A DNA stretch of 64,000 nucleotides from Chloroflexota bacterium (GTDB lineage Bacteria > Chloroflexota > Anaerolineae > UBA4142). The translations under genes and the position numbers were made by a program. The stretch lies in NCBI GenBank assembly GCA_016208315.1, contig JACQYF010000209.1, forward strand, positions 1 through 64,000, written 5' to 3'. Positions within the stretch are counted from its first letter, which is position 1. Each line of letters opens with the position of its first letter. Below, one piece after another: positions 43,701 through 51,603 of the stretch. Below the pieces are notes generated by a model. The model did not search any database and was not told the DNA's origin. It saw only the letters and a program-made list of their open reading frames with translations.

Positions 43701-44606
43701 ATGATTGACATAGTCCTTAATGCCGCGAAAATTGCTTTTTCTGAAGATGCTCGCAAGAGCGCGTCGGCCCTTATAGATTTTATACGCAGATCGCCAGAAT
43801 GGCAGAAAGATTTCTGTACGCTCGAAGCCAAGATCGAACCGAGGGTTTCCGAACAAGCATATTTGCTTGGCGAAATCGCTGTCGAAAAAATGCGGACCCT
43901 ACAATTTGCTGATGTTTCTCTCGGTGCTTTCAGGGCTTCTTATACTGAACTAGTGACAAACGCTTTTGAACACGGTTGTGGCAAAGACAAGAACAAGAAG
44001 GTCAGTGTGACCATTGAGCTAAATCCACATTACGTGTCATTGACGGTTACAAACCCGAAGGGGAAAAAGTTTAGTGTAATCAAGTGTCTTGAAGAGCAAC
44101 GTGCCGCCTTATCTCGCAATCCAAGCGCAAGAACCGGGCGCGGCCTTATCTTGGTTCGCGAGCTTGCCGATAATTTGGATTCTACTTCGGAAAGCGAAGG
44201 CGTGAAGGCGATTTTTTACAGGCCTTCTGTTTCGCTCAAGATAGACGAAATTGAAGATTTGGTCATTATTGAAGTGATAGACGGCGCGATCAACCCGTCA
44301 GCTAGTAGACGGATAACAGAGGCGGCCCATCGCTTCCTGAATCGTAATTTGATCCTTGATTTTTACAAATACAAGTCTGAAAAGGAACATGCAACCGAAC
44401 TACTGCGAAGCTACTTGGACCTTAACGCCGTATTTGAGGAGACTGGGAAGAGGGTCGTGATTCTGCTAAATCCATCTCCGAGTTCGGCCGTAGCTTCTTT
44501 AAACATGCTTCCCCCAGCCATGGTCGCGCACTCGTGGGATGAGGCACTTGCGAAAAGTAATCAGGCTCAATTAAGAAAAAGGATCAAGCAACTTAAAGGT
44601 TCGTGA
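43701..44606 (+). CDS. Anti-sigma-like ATPase fused to a STAS-like domain
   Basis: In this 301-residue protein, residues about 65-195 look like a GHKL ATPase of the RsbW type (SYTELVTNAFEHGC as N-box, then ARTGRGLILVRELADNLD as G2 region). Residues about 200-301 resemble a STAS anti-sigma antagonist (EDLVIIEVIDGAINPS, then TGKRVVILLNPSP). The kinase and its antagonist are usually separate proteins. Base composition is lower in GC than neighbours and the gene interrupts the lysY-lysZ pair, suggesting insertion. ATG 43701 has gaggggt upstream. Confidence 0.7.
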   Translation: MIDIVLNAAKIAFSEDARKSASALIDFIRRSPEWQKDFCTLEAKIEPRVSEQAYLLGEIAVEKMRTLQFADVSLGAFRASYTELVTNAFEHGCGKDKNKKVSVTIELNPHYVSLTVTNPKGKKFSVIKCLEEQRAALSRNPSARTGRGLILVRELADNLDSTSESEGVKAIFYRPSVSLKIDEIEDLVIIEVIDGAINPSASRRITEAAHRFLNRNLILDFYKYKSEKEHATELLRSYLDLNAVFEETGKRVVILLNPSPSSAVASLNMLPPAMVAHSWDEALAKSNQAQLRKRIKQLKGS

Positions 44607-44633
44607 CCGACTATATCTCCAAAAAGAGTAATA

Positions 44634-45437
44634 ATGTTCGTTGTCAAAATTGGCGGTTCACGCGGCATTGACCTCGACGCGGTTTGCGCGGATGTTGCAG
44701 CGTTGACTAGAGAAGGCAAGCAGATTGTTTTGATGCACGGCGCCGGCAATGAGGCCAATGAGTTGGGCGATAAGCTCGGGCATCCTGCCAGGCACGTGAC
44801 CTCGCCGCAGGGCTATACCTCGCGCTATACGGACCGGCAGACGCTAGAGATTTTCGTGATGGCGGCTTGCGGCAAGATCAATACCTTTTTGGTCGAGCGG
44901 CTGCAAAAACTGTGCGTCAACGCCATCGGCTTGTCCGGTGTAGATGGCCGTTTGCTCGAAGGCACACGCAAGGACGCGATCCGCATTGTCGAAAACGGGC
45001 GGCAGCGCATCCTGCGCGATGATTACACGGGCCGCGTTGAGAAAGTGAACGCCGACCTGTTGCGCTCGCTGCTGGCGAGTGGCTATACGCCGGTCGTCGC
45101 GCCGCTGGCGATCAGCTACCAGGGCGACGCGCTGAACGTGGACGGCGACCGCGCCGCGGCGATGATCGCGGGCGCGCTCGCCGCAGAGCAACTGATTATT
45201 CTCACGAACGTGCCTGGGCTTTTGCGCGCTTTCCCCGATGAGGCGAGTCTCATCCCGCACATTGACAAGCATCGGGTCGAGCAGACGATTGATTTCGCCG
45301 AAGGGCGGATGAAGAAAAAGGTGCTCGGCGCGACCGAGGCGCTGGCGTTGAACGTCCGGCAAGTGATTTTTGCGGATGGGCGAGTGGCAGAGCCGCTTCA
45401 TCGCGCGCTGGAAGGCAAAGGAACCATCATCGAATGA
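44634..45437 (+). CDS. lysZ: LysW-type aminoadipate/glutamate kinase
   Basis: This 267-residue amino-acid kinase has VVKIGGSRG, LMHGAGNEANELG, TSRYTDRQTLEIFVMAACG, and LSGVDGRLLEGTRKDAIRI with DDYTGRVEKVN. These features are specific to LysZ, which phosphorylates the LysW-linked substrate in lysine (or arginine) synthesis. It follows the ATPase-STAS gene by 27 bp and overlaps the DUF3800 gene by 4 bp. It acts just before LysY in the pathway. Confidence 0.93.
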   Translation: MFVVKIGGSRGIDLDAVCADVAALTREGKQIVLMHGAGNEANELGDKLGHPARHVTSPQGYTSRYTDRQTLEIFVMAACGKINTFLVERLQKLCVNAIGLSGVDGRLLEGTRKDAIRIVENGRQRILRDDYTGRVEKVNADLLRSLLASGYTPVVAPLAISYQGDALNVDGDRAAAMIAGALAAEQLIILTNVPGLLRAFPDEASLIPHIDKHRVEQTIDFAEGRMKKKVLGATEALALNVRQVIFADGRVAEPLHRALEGKGTIIE

Positions 45438-46078
45438 CCAGCAAGCCGCGCCCCACAGTCTACGCGTTCATGGACGAGAGCGGAGATGCGGGCGGCAATC
45501 TTCGCAAAGGGGCGTCGGCATACTTCGTCCTGGCACTCGTAGAGACAACGCAGCCCGAATTGTTGCGAGAGGAATTACGCCGGCTGCGGGTTGCCCTCAA
45601 CCTGCCGGCGGCCTTCGAGATCAGATACCACGATACTCGCATGGAGTGGGCGCGCGCCGCGTTCTTTGTGCTGTTGCGTTCGCTTGACCTTGGTTTGCGA
45701 GCAGCCGTGGTAGACAAGGCGCGATTGCCGCAAGAGGCACAAGCTTGGGGCGAACGCGACATGTATGAATATGCGCTCGGAGAGTTGGTTAGACGCTCAT
45801 CTGTGGATGAGCTGAGCGAAGCAATATTGGTGATAGACGGCGAACGCGGCAAACAGCAGTTCGTACGCAAGCTGAGACAGCATATTTCAAAGATCGGACG
45901 AGAGCAAAAACGCGGGCGTATCTTCAAGGCGATCGTGCTGAAGGAGTCAAAACGGGAATTCGGATTGCAGTACGCGGATATGGTTGCGGGTGACTTGGCA
46001 GAAAGAACAAAGCACGGCGAATCAGTTTATGATGATTATGTGGATGCCAAGATCAAGCTACTCTTGTTGTTACCGTGA
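45434..46078 (+). CDS. DUF3800 protein
   Basis: This 214-residue protein has VYAFMDESGDAGGN at the N-terminus, the DUF3800 signature, then RYHDTRMEW and ILVIDGERGKQQF, and ends with FGLQYADMVAGDLAERT. The conserved acidic residues suggest an RNase H-like or nuclease-type fold. The family is often found near mobile and defence genes. Its ATGA start overlaps lysZ, so it is transcribed with lysine genes; a functional link is doubtful. Confidence 0.8.
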   Translation: MTSKPRPTVYAFMDESGDAGGNLRKGASAYFVLALVETTQPELLREELRRLRVALNLPAAFEIRYHDTRMEWARAAFFVLLRSLDLGLRAAVVDKARLPQEAQAWGERDMYEYALGELVRRSSVDELSEAILVIDGERGKQQFVRKLRQHISKIGREQKRGRIFKAIVLKESKREFGLQYADMVAGDLAERTKHGESVYDDYVDAKIKLLLLLP

Positions 46079-46085
46079 GAAAAGA

Positions 46086-46181
46086 CCCCCTTGCCTATCC
46101 TGCGCGCTGAGCGCAGGAAAGCCGCCAATATGGACATCCCAGCAGGGAAGCCAGCAGAGGGCGACCTTGTCGGCAAGGGGG
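46086..46181 (+). ncRNA. Candidate structured RNA with long closing stem
   Basis: A 10-bp stem, cccccttgcc (46086-46095) with ggcaaggggg (46172-46181), closes a 76-nt domain. Inside is a perfect 8-bp hairpin (tcctgcgc/gcgcagga, 46098-46118) and smaller ccc-agca-ggg and cca-ata-tgg hairpins. An intrinsic terminator follows two bases later. The order closing stem, aptamer-like core, terminator resembles a riboswitch upstream of the EamA-like transporter. I match it to no riboswitch class I know; it could equally be the 3' end of the upstream operon. Confidence 0.5.
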
Positions 46182-46182
46182 T

Positions 46183-46205
46183 AAAACGGTCAGACCGTTT
46201 TGTTT
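46183..46205 (+). terminator. Intrinsic terminator
   Basis: AAAACGGT and ACCGTTTT form an 8-bp stem around CAG, followed by GTTT. The A-run on the left makes it potentially bidirectional. It lies 2 bp after the closing stem of the structured RNA. Confidence 0.75.
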
Positions 46206-46230
46206 CGGGAATCCCTTTCGAGTCTCCGTC

Positions 46231-46257
46231 TTGGAACAATTCTAGCACAGATAATAA
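46231..46257 (+). promoter_or_regulatory. Weak candidate promoter for the EamA-like gene
   Basis: TTGGAA (46231-46236) and TAATAA (46252-46257) are separated by 15 bp, within an AT-rich patch between the terminator and the transporter gene. Spacing is short, so the call is weak. Confidence 0.3.
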
Positions 46258-46321
46258 TGCGAGTCAAACACCGCGGCCACTTCGCGCGGGTTGATTGATT
46301 AGGTTGGACTCGGAGGACATC

Positions 46322-46753
46322 TTGAACCTTTCCGCACTCGTTTATGCAGTTGGCGCGTTCGTCTGTTTGGCGTCGGCGGATTTTTTCATGAAACTGTCGG
46401 CGGGGCGAATCAGCAGCAGTCTCAATACGCTGATTTACGCGATGACGGCGGTGGTGCCGGCCGCGATCTGGGTGGCTTGGGAGCGCCTCTCCAACACGTC
46501 GCAAGTGTTGACGCGCGAAGGTGTGCTGACCTCGATGGCGGTCGGTGTCTCGTTCAGTCTCGTCGTCGTGTTCTTCTCATTGACGTTTGCCAATGGCGCG
46601 AGTCTATCCGTGGCATCGCCCACCATCCGCCTGATCGGACTCGTGCTCGCCTCGGCGCTCGGTATTCTTGTGCTGGGCGAGCAATTCTCTTGGCGATATG
46701 CGCTGGGGTTACTCTTGACCTTTGTTGGCGTTTATTTCATCATCACGCGCTAA
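46322..46753 (+). CDS. EamA-like small membrane transporter (DMT superfamily)
   Basis: This 143-residue protein has four or five transmembrane helices. It contains LASADFFMKLSAGRI, then SVASPTIRLIGLVLASALGILVLGEQFSWRYALGLLLTFVGVYFI, the half-size EamA/DMT pattern (proline, small residues, LGE, and a closing GVYLI-type helix). TTG 46322 is chosen because ggagg lies 5 bp upstream; TTG 46295 is the longer option. It probably exports a small metabolite, perhaps an amino acid, and may be controlled by the upstream terminator. Confidence 0.78.
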   Translation: MNLSALVYAVGAFVCLASADFFMKLSAGRISSSLNTLIYAMTAVVPAAIWVAWERLSNTSQVLTREGVLTSMAVGVSFSLVVVFFSLTFANGASLSVASPTIRLIGLVLASALGILVLGEQFSWRYALGLLLTFVGVYFIITR

Positions 46754-46764
46754 TCGAGGTAGGT

Positions 46765-47940
46765 ATGACGATTTCAGAACTTGAATCAAGATACACTTCC
46801 GGTGTCTACACCAAACGTCCGCTCACAATTGTGCGCGGTCAAGGCGCGCGCGTCTGGAGCGACGAGGGTCGCGAGTACATTGACTGTGTCGGCGGGCAGG
46901 GTACGGCGAACGTGGGACACGCGAACGCGGCAGTCGCCCAAGCGATCGCCGAACAAGCGCGTACTCTGATTTCGCTCACCGAGGCATTCTACAACGACAA
47001 GCGCGCCGCACTCGCAGAAAAGCTCGTCTCGATTTCGCCGAATCACGCCAACCGCGCCTTTCTGTGCAATTCGGGCGCGGAGGCGATTGAGGGCGCAATC
47101 AAGTTTGCGCGGTTCAGTACCGGGCGCACGGGAATCGTCGCGATGATGCGCGGCTTTCACGGTCGCACGATGGGTGCGCTGAGCGCGACGTGGGAGCCGA
47201 AATACCGCGAGCCGTTTCTGCCCCTCGTGCCCGACTTTTCGCACATTCCGTTCGACAACCTCGCCAAAGCGCGTGAAGCGATCACGGACAAGACCGCGGG
47301 TGTGATTGTCGAAGTGGTGCAGGGCGAAGGCGGCGTCCGTCCGGCGTCGCGCGAATTTCTGCAAGGGCTGCAAGCGCTTTGCCGCGAGCGCGGCGCAATG
47401 CTGATCGTGGACGAAGTGCAGACGGGCTTTGGGCGCACCGGCAAGATGTTTGCGAGCGAGCAATTCGGCGTCGAAGCGGATTTGGTTGCACTGGCGAAAT
47501 CTATCGCGGGCGGCCTACCGATGGGTGCCATTCTCATTGGCGAACGCGTGAAGCAGCTTCAACCGATGATTCATGGAACGACCTTCGGCGGCAATCCGCT
47601 CGCGTCCGCGGCGGCGCTCGCCGCGATTGATATTATCGAAAAAGAGAATTTGCCGGCGCGCGCCGCGGAGTTGGGCGCGTATACGATGGGCCGATTGCAG
47701 CGCATCGAGTCGCCGATGATTCGTCAAGTGCGCGGGATGGGATTGTTGATTGGGATCGAACTCAAGCAAAAGGTGCAGCCGTACTTGCAGGCACTGATGG
47801 AGCGCGGCGTGCTCGGTCTTCCGGCAGGGATGAATGTCCTGCGCCTGTTGCCGCCACTGGTGATTGAGAAATCGGATCTCGACATTGTAGTAGATCAGAT
47901 CGAGGCGGTATTGACCGGTAGAGGTGAAGGTGAGGAATGA
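46765..47940 (+). CDS. lysJ: LysW-type aminotransferase (LysJ, class III)
   Basis: This 391-residue PLP enzyme has DCVGGQGTANVGHANAAV, FLCNSGAEAIEGAIKFAR, VEVVQGEGG, VDEVQTGFGRTG, and PLP lysine K245 in LVALAKSIAGG. It is an ornithine/acetylornithine-like aminotransferase; GQGTANVGH matches the LysJ branch. ATG 46765 has aggtagg upstream. The long upstream frame lies over the EamA gene and is spurious. It ends overlapping the UPF0175 gene by 4 bp. Confidence 0.92.
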   Translation: MTISELESRYTSGVYTKRPLTIVRGQGARVWSDEGREYIDCVGGQGTANVGHANAAVAQAIAEQARTLISLTEAFYNDKRAALAEKLVSISPNHANRAFLCNSGAEAIEGAIKFARFSTGRTGIVAMMRGFHGRTMGALSATWEPKYREPFLPLVPDFSHIPFDNLAKAREAITDKTAGVIVEVVQGEGGVRPASREFLQGLQALCRERGAMLIVDEVQTGFGRTGKMFASEQFGVEADLVALAKSIAGGLPMGAILIGERVKQLQPMIHGTTFGGNPLASAAALAAIDIIEKENLPARAAELGAYTMGRLQRIESPMIRQVRGMGLLIGIELKQKVQPYLQALMERGVLGLPAGMNVLRLLPPLVIEKSDLDIVVDQIEAVLTGRGEGEE

Positions 47941-48197
47941 GTACAGTCACGATAGAGTTGGAGCAGGAGCTGCTTGACCTCTTTCACGACGTTGGACGCC
48001 CCGAAGATAAGCTCAAAGAGTACCTAGTTCTCGAATTGTACCGACGTCGCGAAATTTCCAGTGGTAAAGCGGCTGAATTGCTTGCCATGGAACGATTCGA
48101 ATTCATCCGATTCGCTTCTCGCGGCGGGATTGCTTATTTCGACCTGGACCAAAGAGAATTGAAGGATGAAATCGAAGCGGTGCGGAGGATCGGATGA
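47937..48197 (+). CDS. UPF0175 family small DNA-binding antitoxin-like protein
   Basis: This 86-residue protein has EYLVLELYRRREISSGKAAE and LLAMERFEFIRFASRGGIAYFDLD, the helix-turn-helix pattern of UPF0175. Such proteins are the antitoxin partners of DUF3368 PIN toxins. It overlaps lysJ and the next gene by 4 bp each. The pair is embedded in the lysine genes. Confidence 0.82.
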   Translation: MSTVTIELEQELLDLFHDVGRPEDKLKEYLVLELYRRREISSGKAAELLAMERFEFIRFASRGGIAYFDLDQRELKDEIEAVRRIG

Positions 48198-48562
48198 CTC
48201 CATTGCTCTACGTTGCCAATTCAAGCCCGATCATCGTCTTTGAGCGCGTAGGGCAGTCTGCATTGCTCCACAATCTCTTGCAACACGTCAATATTCCACC
48301 GGCAGTGCGCCACGAGGTTTTCGGTCCTGACTTGTTGCCAGATTGGATCGAGGAACGTATCTTCGCGCAACCACTAGCTTCCGACAACGTAAGGGCTCGC
48401 TTGGGTCCGGGTGAGGTCGGGAGTCTGGGCCTACTCTTGAGAGCGAAAGACAAAGGCTTGATGTCTGCCGTACGTCTATTGATGGTGGCAATGCAAGGTG
48501 ACGACTTTCGGATCGCTGATGAGTTATTCGCAGATATTCTAAAGGCCGCTGGCGAGAGTTGA
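48194..48562 (+). pseudogene. DUF3368 PIN-like toxin with internal deletion
   Basis: In this 122-residue ORF the N-terminus (VANSSPIIVFERVGQSALL, then NIPPAVRHEVFG) and C-terminus (GLLLRAKDKGLMSAVRLLM, then FRIADELFADILKAA) match DUF3368. The middle runs from LGPGE straight into VGSLGLLL. The roughly 35 residues expected between, with the acidic LLDE segment of the PIN active site, are missing, although the frame is intact. It is probably an inactivated toxin retained with its antitoxin. Confidence 0.65.
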
Positions 48563-48566
48563 ATAG

Positions 48567-49604
48567 ATGGCGAAACCGACCGAATTGCTCAAAGGTCTCG
48601 TCGAAATCTACAGCCCATCTCAGCAGGAGCGCGCGGCGGTCGAGTATCTCGTCGCACAGATGAGCGCGTTAGGTTTTCGCGCGTTTATTGACGATGCGGG
48701 GAACGCGGTTGGCATCCTGGGCAACGGGCCGCGCGAGGTGGTCCTGCTCGGCCACATTGACACGTTTCACGGCTTTATTGACGTGCGCCAAGAAGACGGC
48801 AAGCTCTACGGTCGCGGCTCGGTGGACGCGAAAGGGTGCCTCGCGACGTTTGTCTCGGCGTGCACGCGGGTGGGCGCGCGGGACGGGGTGCGCTTCGTCG
48901 TGATTGGCGCGGTCGAGGAAGAGTGCGCCACGTCGAGGGGCGCGCGGTTCGCGGTCACGCAATATCGTCCTGACTTTTGTATCGTTGGCGAGCCAAGCGG
49001 TTGGGACCGGATCACGCTGGGCTACAAGGGACGCGTCAACGTAGATTACGATTTTTCACAGGGGATGACGCACGGCGCAAGCAGCACGCGCCCGGCGACC
49101 GAAAACGCCGTCGCGTTTTGGGCGCGCGTCGCGGAATACGCCGCTGGCTACAATGTCGGCAAGCCGCGCATTGTGGATCAGCTCGACCCATCGCTCCGCA
49201 GTATCAATTCCAGCGACGACGGCTTCACGGACCGCGTGACCATGCGCGTCAATGTGCGCGTGCCGCTCGGTTTGACGATTGAGGCCGTGGAACAGCAAAT
49301 CGCTCAGTTCGCCGATGGCGCGCAACTGGAATTCTCCAGTGAAGAGCCGCCATTCCGCGCGGACAAGAACAACGCGCTCGTCCGCGCGTTCCTCGGCGCA
49401 ATTCGCGACCAAGGCGGCAAGCCCGCATTTACGCTCAAAACGGGAACGGCGGACATGAATATTGCGGGGCCGGCGTGGCAATGTCCGATCGTCGCGTATG
49501 GCCCCGGCGACTCGACGCTCGATCACACGCCGAATGAGCATCTGGATCTGGCCGAGTACGCGCGCGCGATTGACGTGCTGGCGAGAGTGCTGACAACGCT
49601 GTGA
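48567..49604 (+). CDS. lysK: LysW-lysine/ornithine hydrolase (LysK)
   Basis: This 345-residue M20-type deacylase has [17 protein letters not shown], metal-binding [25 protein letters not shown], the catalytic Glu in [13 protein letters not shown], and [13 protein letters not shown] with [14 protein letters not shown]. These are LysK-specific. It releases lysine (or ornithine) from the LysW carrier, the last step of the pathway started by LysZ and LysY here. It starts 4 bp after the toxin remnant. Confidence 0.92.
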   Translation: MAKPTELLKGLVEIYSPSQQERAAVEYLVAQMSALGFRAFIDDAGNAVGILGNGPREVVLLGHIDTFHGFIDVRQEDGKLYGRGSVDAKGCLATFVSACTRVGARDGVRFVVIGAVEEECATSRGARFAVTQYRPDFCIVGEPSGWDRITLGYKGRVNVDYDFSQGMTHGASSTRPATENAVAFWARVAEYAAGYNVGKPRIVDQLDPSLRSINSSDDGFTDRVTMRVNVRVPLGLTIEAVEQQIAQFADGAQLEFSSEEPPFRADKNNALVRAFLGAIRDQGGKPAFTLKTGTADMNIAGPAWQCPIVAYGPGDSTLDHTPNEHLDLAEYARAIDVLARVLTTL

Positions 49605-49616
49605 GGATGACCGCAA

Positions 49617-50081
49617 ATGAACCACGTTGACTTTAACTGCATTTTCTGCGCGATCGCGGCCAAGCGCGCGCCGGCGGCGTTCGTTTACGAATCAACCGAT
49701 GCGCTGGGCTTCCTCGACATTCATCCGATTACCGAGGGACATCTTCTAATCGTTCCCCGGAAGCACTGCCGCAATCTCTTCGACATTGACGACGCGAGCG
49801 GTAAAAGTGTGATGCATGCCGCGCGCGTCGTGGCGCGCGGGATGCGAGCGGCCTTTAACGCCGATGGCATGAACCTATTTCAGTCTTCCGAGCGCGCGGG
49901 CGGACAGGATGTTTTCCACTTTCACTTTCACCTGCTCCCGCGCTTTTTCGGCGATGGCTTGATGGCGCGCGATGGTCACGACCGGATGATGCGCTGGCGC
50001 GCGCGCGGCAACCCCACACAGGCGGACCTCGACGCGATCGCCGAAAAGATCCGCGCGCACATCATCGAAGGCCCCGTGTAG
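49617..50081 (+). CDS. HIT family protein
   Basis: This 154-residue protein has the N-terminal CIFCAIAAKRAPAAFVYE zinc/cysteine segment, LDIHPITEGHLLIVPRKH, and the histidine triad HFHFHLLPR. HIT proteins hydrolyse nucleotide phosphoramidates or dinucleoside polyphosphates. The extra C-terminal 40 residues are not unusual. It starts 12 bp after lysK. Confidence 0.93.
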   Translation: MNHVDFNCIFCAIAAKRAPAAFVYESTDALGFLDIHPITEGHLLIVPRKHCRNLFDIDDASGKSVMHAARVVARGMRAAFNADGMNLFQSSERAGGQDVFHFHFHLLPRFFGDGLMARDGHDRMMRWRARGNPTQADLDAIAEKIRAHIIEGPV

Positions 50082-50103
50082 TTTGCGGTGGAGGAAGAAT
50101 AAG

Positions 50104-50655
50104 GTGGATGCGGACGATGCCGTTCTCGTGGTGCTGGTCAATCGTCCACGCGACTTGGCAATCGTCCGCGCGGAACGCTGGTATCGCATTCCGGCCCAAC
50201 ACGCGCCCGCGCATCTATCGCAGGCGAATTATCTGGCGTTCTATCTGCCCAAATGCTTCGGCGCAGAAAAATGGACGATACGGGAGTACGCGCCGGTCCG
50301 CGGTCATGAACTGGTGTCGCGCCGCGATCTCTTGCCGGACGAAAGCGACCACCCGCGGGCGAGCGATCCCTATTACAAAGTGGAGCTGGGGCCGGTTCTC
50401 GCGCTCCCGCGACCCATCGTGAGCCGGACGCGCCGGCGGCTTTTGTTTCTTTGGACGACCGGCGCCCGGTTCTCGCGGGCCGTCGAGATTGACGATTTGT
50501 TTCGCAAGGCCGCTCGCGACGACGCGCTTTGGGAGATGCTGGACAAACCAGACGCGGGCCAAGCCGGGCAGCGGATGGCGCGCGAGGCGCGGACTCGTTA
50601 TCGCGTGGATTATTGGTTGGCGACAACACACTTGCAACGTGGAGTAACACCGTGA
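50104..50655 (+). CDS. Hypothetical protein, Arg/aromatic-rich
   Basis: This 183-residue protein starts with a strand ([13 protein letters not shown]), then [35 protein letters not shown], and a basic [16 protein letters not shown] do not recognise the family. GTG 50104 is chosen because ggaggaag lies 6 bp upstream, and TTG 50083 would precede that RBS. It overlaps sucD by 4 bp, so it is co-translated with it. Confidence 0.65.
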   Translation: MDADDAVLVVLVNRPRDLAIVRAERWYRIPAQHAPAHLSQANYLAFYLPKCFGAEKWTIREYAPVRGHELVSRRDLLPDESDHPRASDPYYKVELGPVLALPRPIVSRTRRRLLFLWTTGARFSRAVEIDDLFRKAARDDALWEMLDKPDAGQAGQRMAREARTRYRVDYWLATTHLQRGVTP

Positions 50656-51584
50656 GCATCCTCATCGAAAAAAAGACAAAGCTGCTGGTGCAAGGTATTA
50701 CGGGGCGCGAGGGCGAGTTTCACACGCGGCAGATGATTGATTACGGCACCCAAGTCGTCGCGGGGATGACGCCGGGGCGCGGAGGCGAATCGGTCCTCGG
50801 CGTGCCGGTTTTCGACACGGTCGCGCAGGCGGTCAAAGCGACCGGCGCGAACACTTCGGTGATCTACGTTCCGGCGCGCGGCGCGGCTGATTCGATCATG
50901 GAAGCGGCCGATGCAGGAATCGAGCTAGTCGTCTGTATTACCGAGGGAGTGCCGGTCATTGATATGATGCGGGTCACGCGCCGGCTCGACGAGACCGGAA
51001 CGCGGCTGATCGGCCCGAACTGCCCGGGCCTGATTTCGCCCGGCAAATCCAAGGTGGGCATCATCCCGGGTAACATTTGTATTCCGGGCCCGGTCGGCTT
51101 GGTTTCGCGCAGCGGCACGTTAACGTATGAAGTGATCCACGCGTTGACCCAACGCAAGATCGGGCAGTCCACCTGCGTCGGCATCGGCGGCGACCCGGTC
51201 CACGGGCTGGGCTTTCTTGAATGCTTGAGTCTCTTTGAAGATGATCCGCAGACGCTCGCGGTCGTGCTGATCGGCGAGATCGGCGGGTCGGACGAAGAGA
51301 AAGCCGCGGCATTCATTCAGGCCGAGATGACCAAGCCGGTCGTCGCGTTCGTCGCCGGGCAGACGGCGCCGCCCGGCAAACGCATGGGCCACGCCGGCGC
51401 GATCATCGAAGGGGGCACGGGAACGGCCGCGGAAAAAATCGCGGCGTTCCAGCGCGCGGGTGTGCCCGTGGCGCGCTTTCCCGCCGAGGTGGCCGAACTC
51501 ATCGCGCAAAAACTCGACACGCTCATCAAGCCCAAACGAGCCGCGACGAAAAGCAAGCGCAAACACGTAAAGCGTAAATCGTAA
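50652..51584 (+). CDS. sucD: Succinyl-CoA ligase alpha subunit
   Basis: This 310-residue protein has [47 protein letters not shown], and the phosphorylated His at about 247 in [14 protein letters not shown]. It pairs with SucC 9.4 kb upstream. The GTG start at 50652 overlaps the hypothetical gene. The C-terminal extension ([15 protein letters not shown]) is basic and is partly encoded by heptamer units of array I (cgtaaat). Its function in the TCA cycle is certain; the basic tail is unusual for SucD. Confidence 0.96.
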   Translation: MSILIEKKTKLLVQGITGREGEFHTRQMIDYGTQVVAGMTPGRGGESVLGVPVFDTVAQAVKATGANTSVIYVPARGAADSIMEAADAGIELVVCITEGVPVIDMMRVTRRLDETGTRLIGPNCPGLISPGKSKVGIIPGNICIPGPVGLVSRSGTLTYEVIHALTQRKIGQSTCVGIGGDPVHGLGFLECLSLFEDDPQTLAVVLIGEIGGSDEEKAAAFIQAEMTKPVVAFVAGQTAPPGKRMGHAGAIIEGGTGTAAEKIAAFQRAGVPVARFPAEVAELIAQKLDTLIKPKRAATKSKRKHVKRKS

Positions 51585-51600
51585 ATCGTAAATCTGAAAT
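51564..51600. repeat. Heptanucleotide repeat array I
   Basis: Units cgtaaag and cgtaaat repeat four times over the end of sucD and into the short gap before the CCA-adding gene. No inverted half follows. Confidence 0.65.
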
Positions 51601-51603
51601 GAT

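Noticed and set aside
46086-46205. Lysine, cobalamin, c-di-GMP or guanidine riboswitch
   Set aside because: None of the conserved core sequences I know for these classes is present; only the general layout is riboswitch-like.
46477-46764. Long N-terminal extension of LysJ
   Set aside because: It overlaps the EamA-like gene in another frame; LysJ homology begins just after ATG 46765, which has an RBS.
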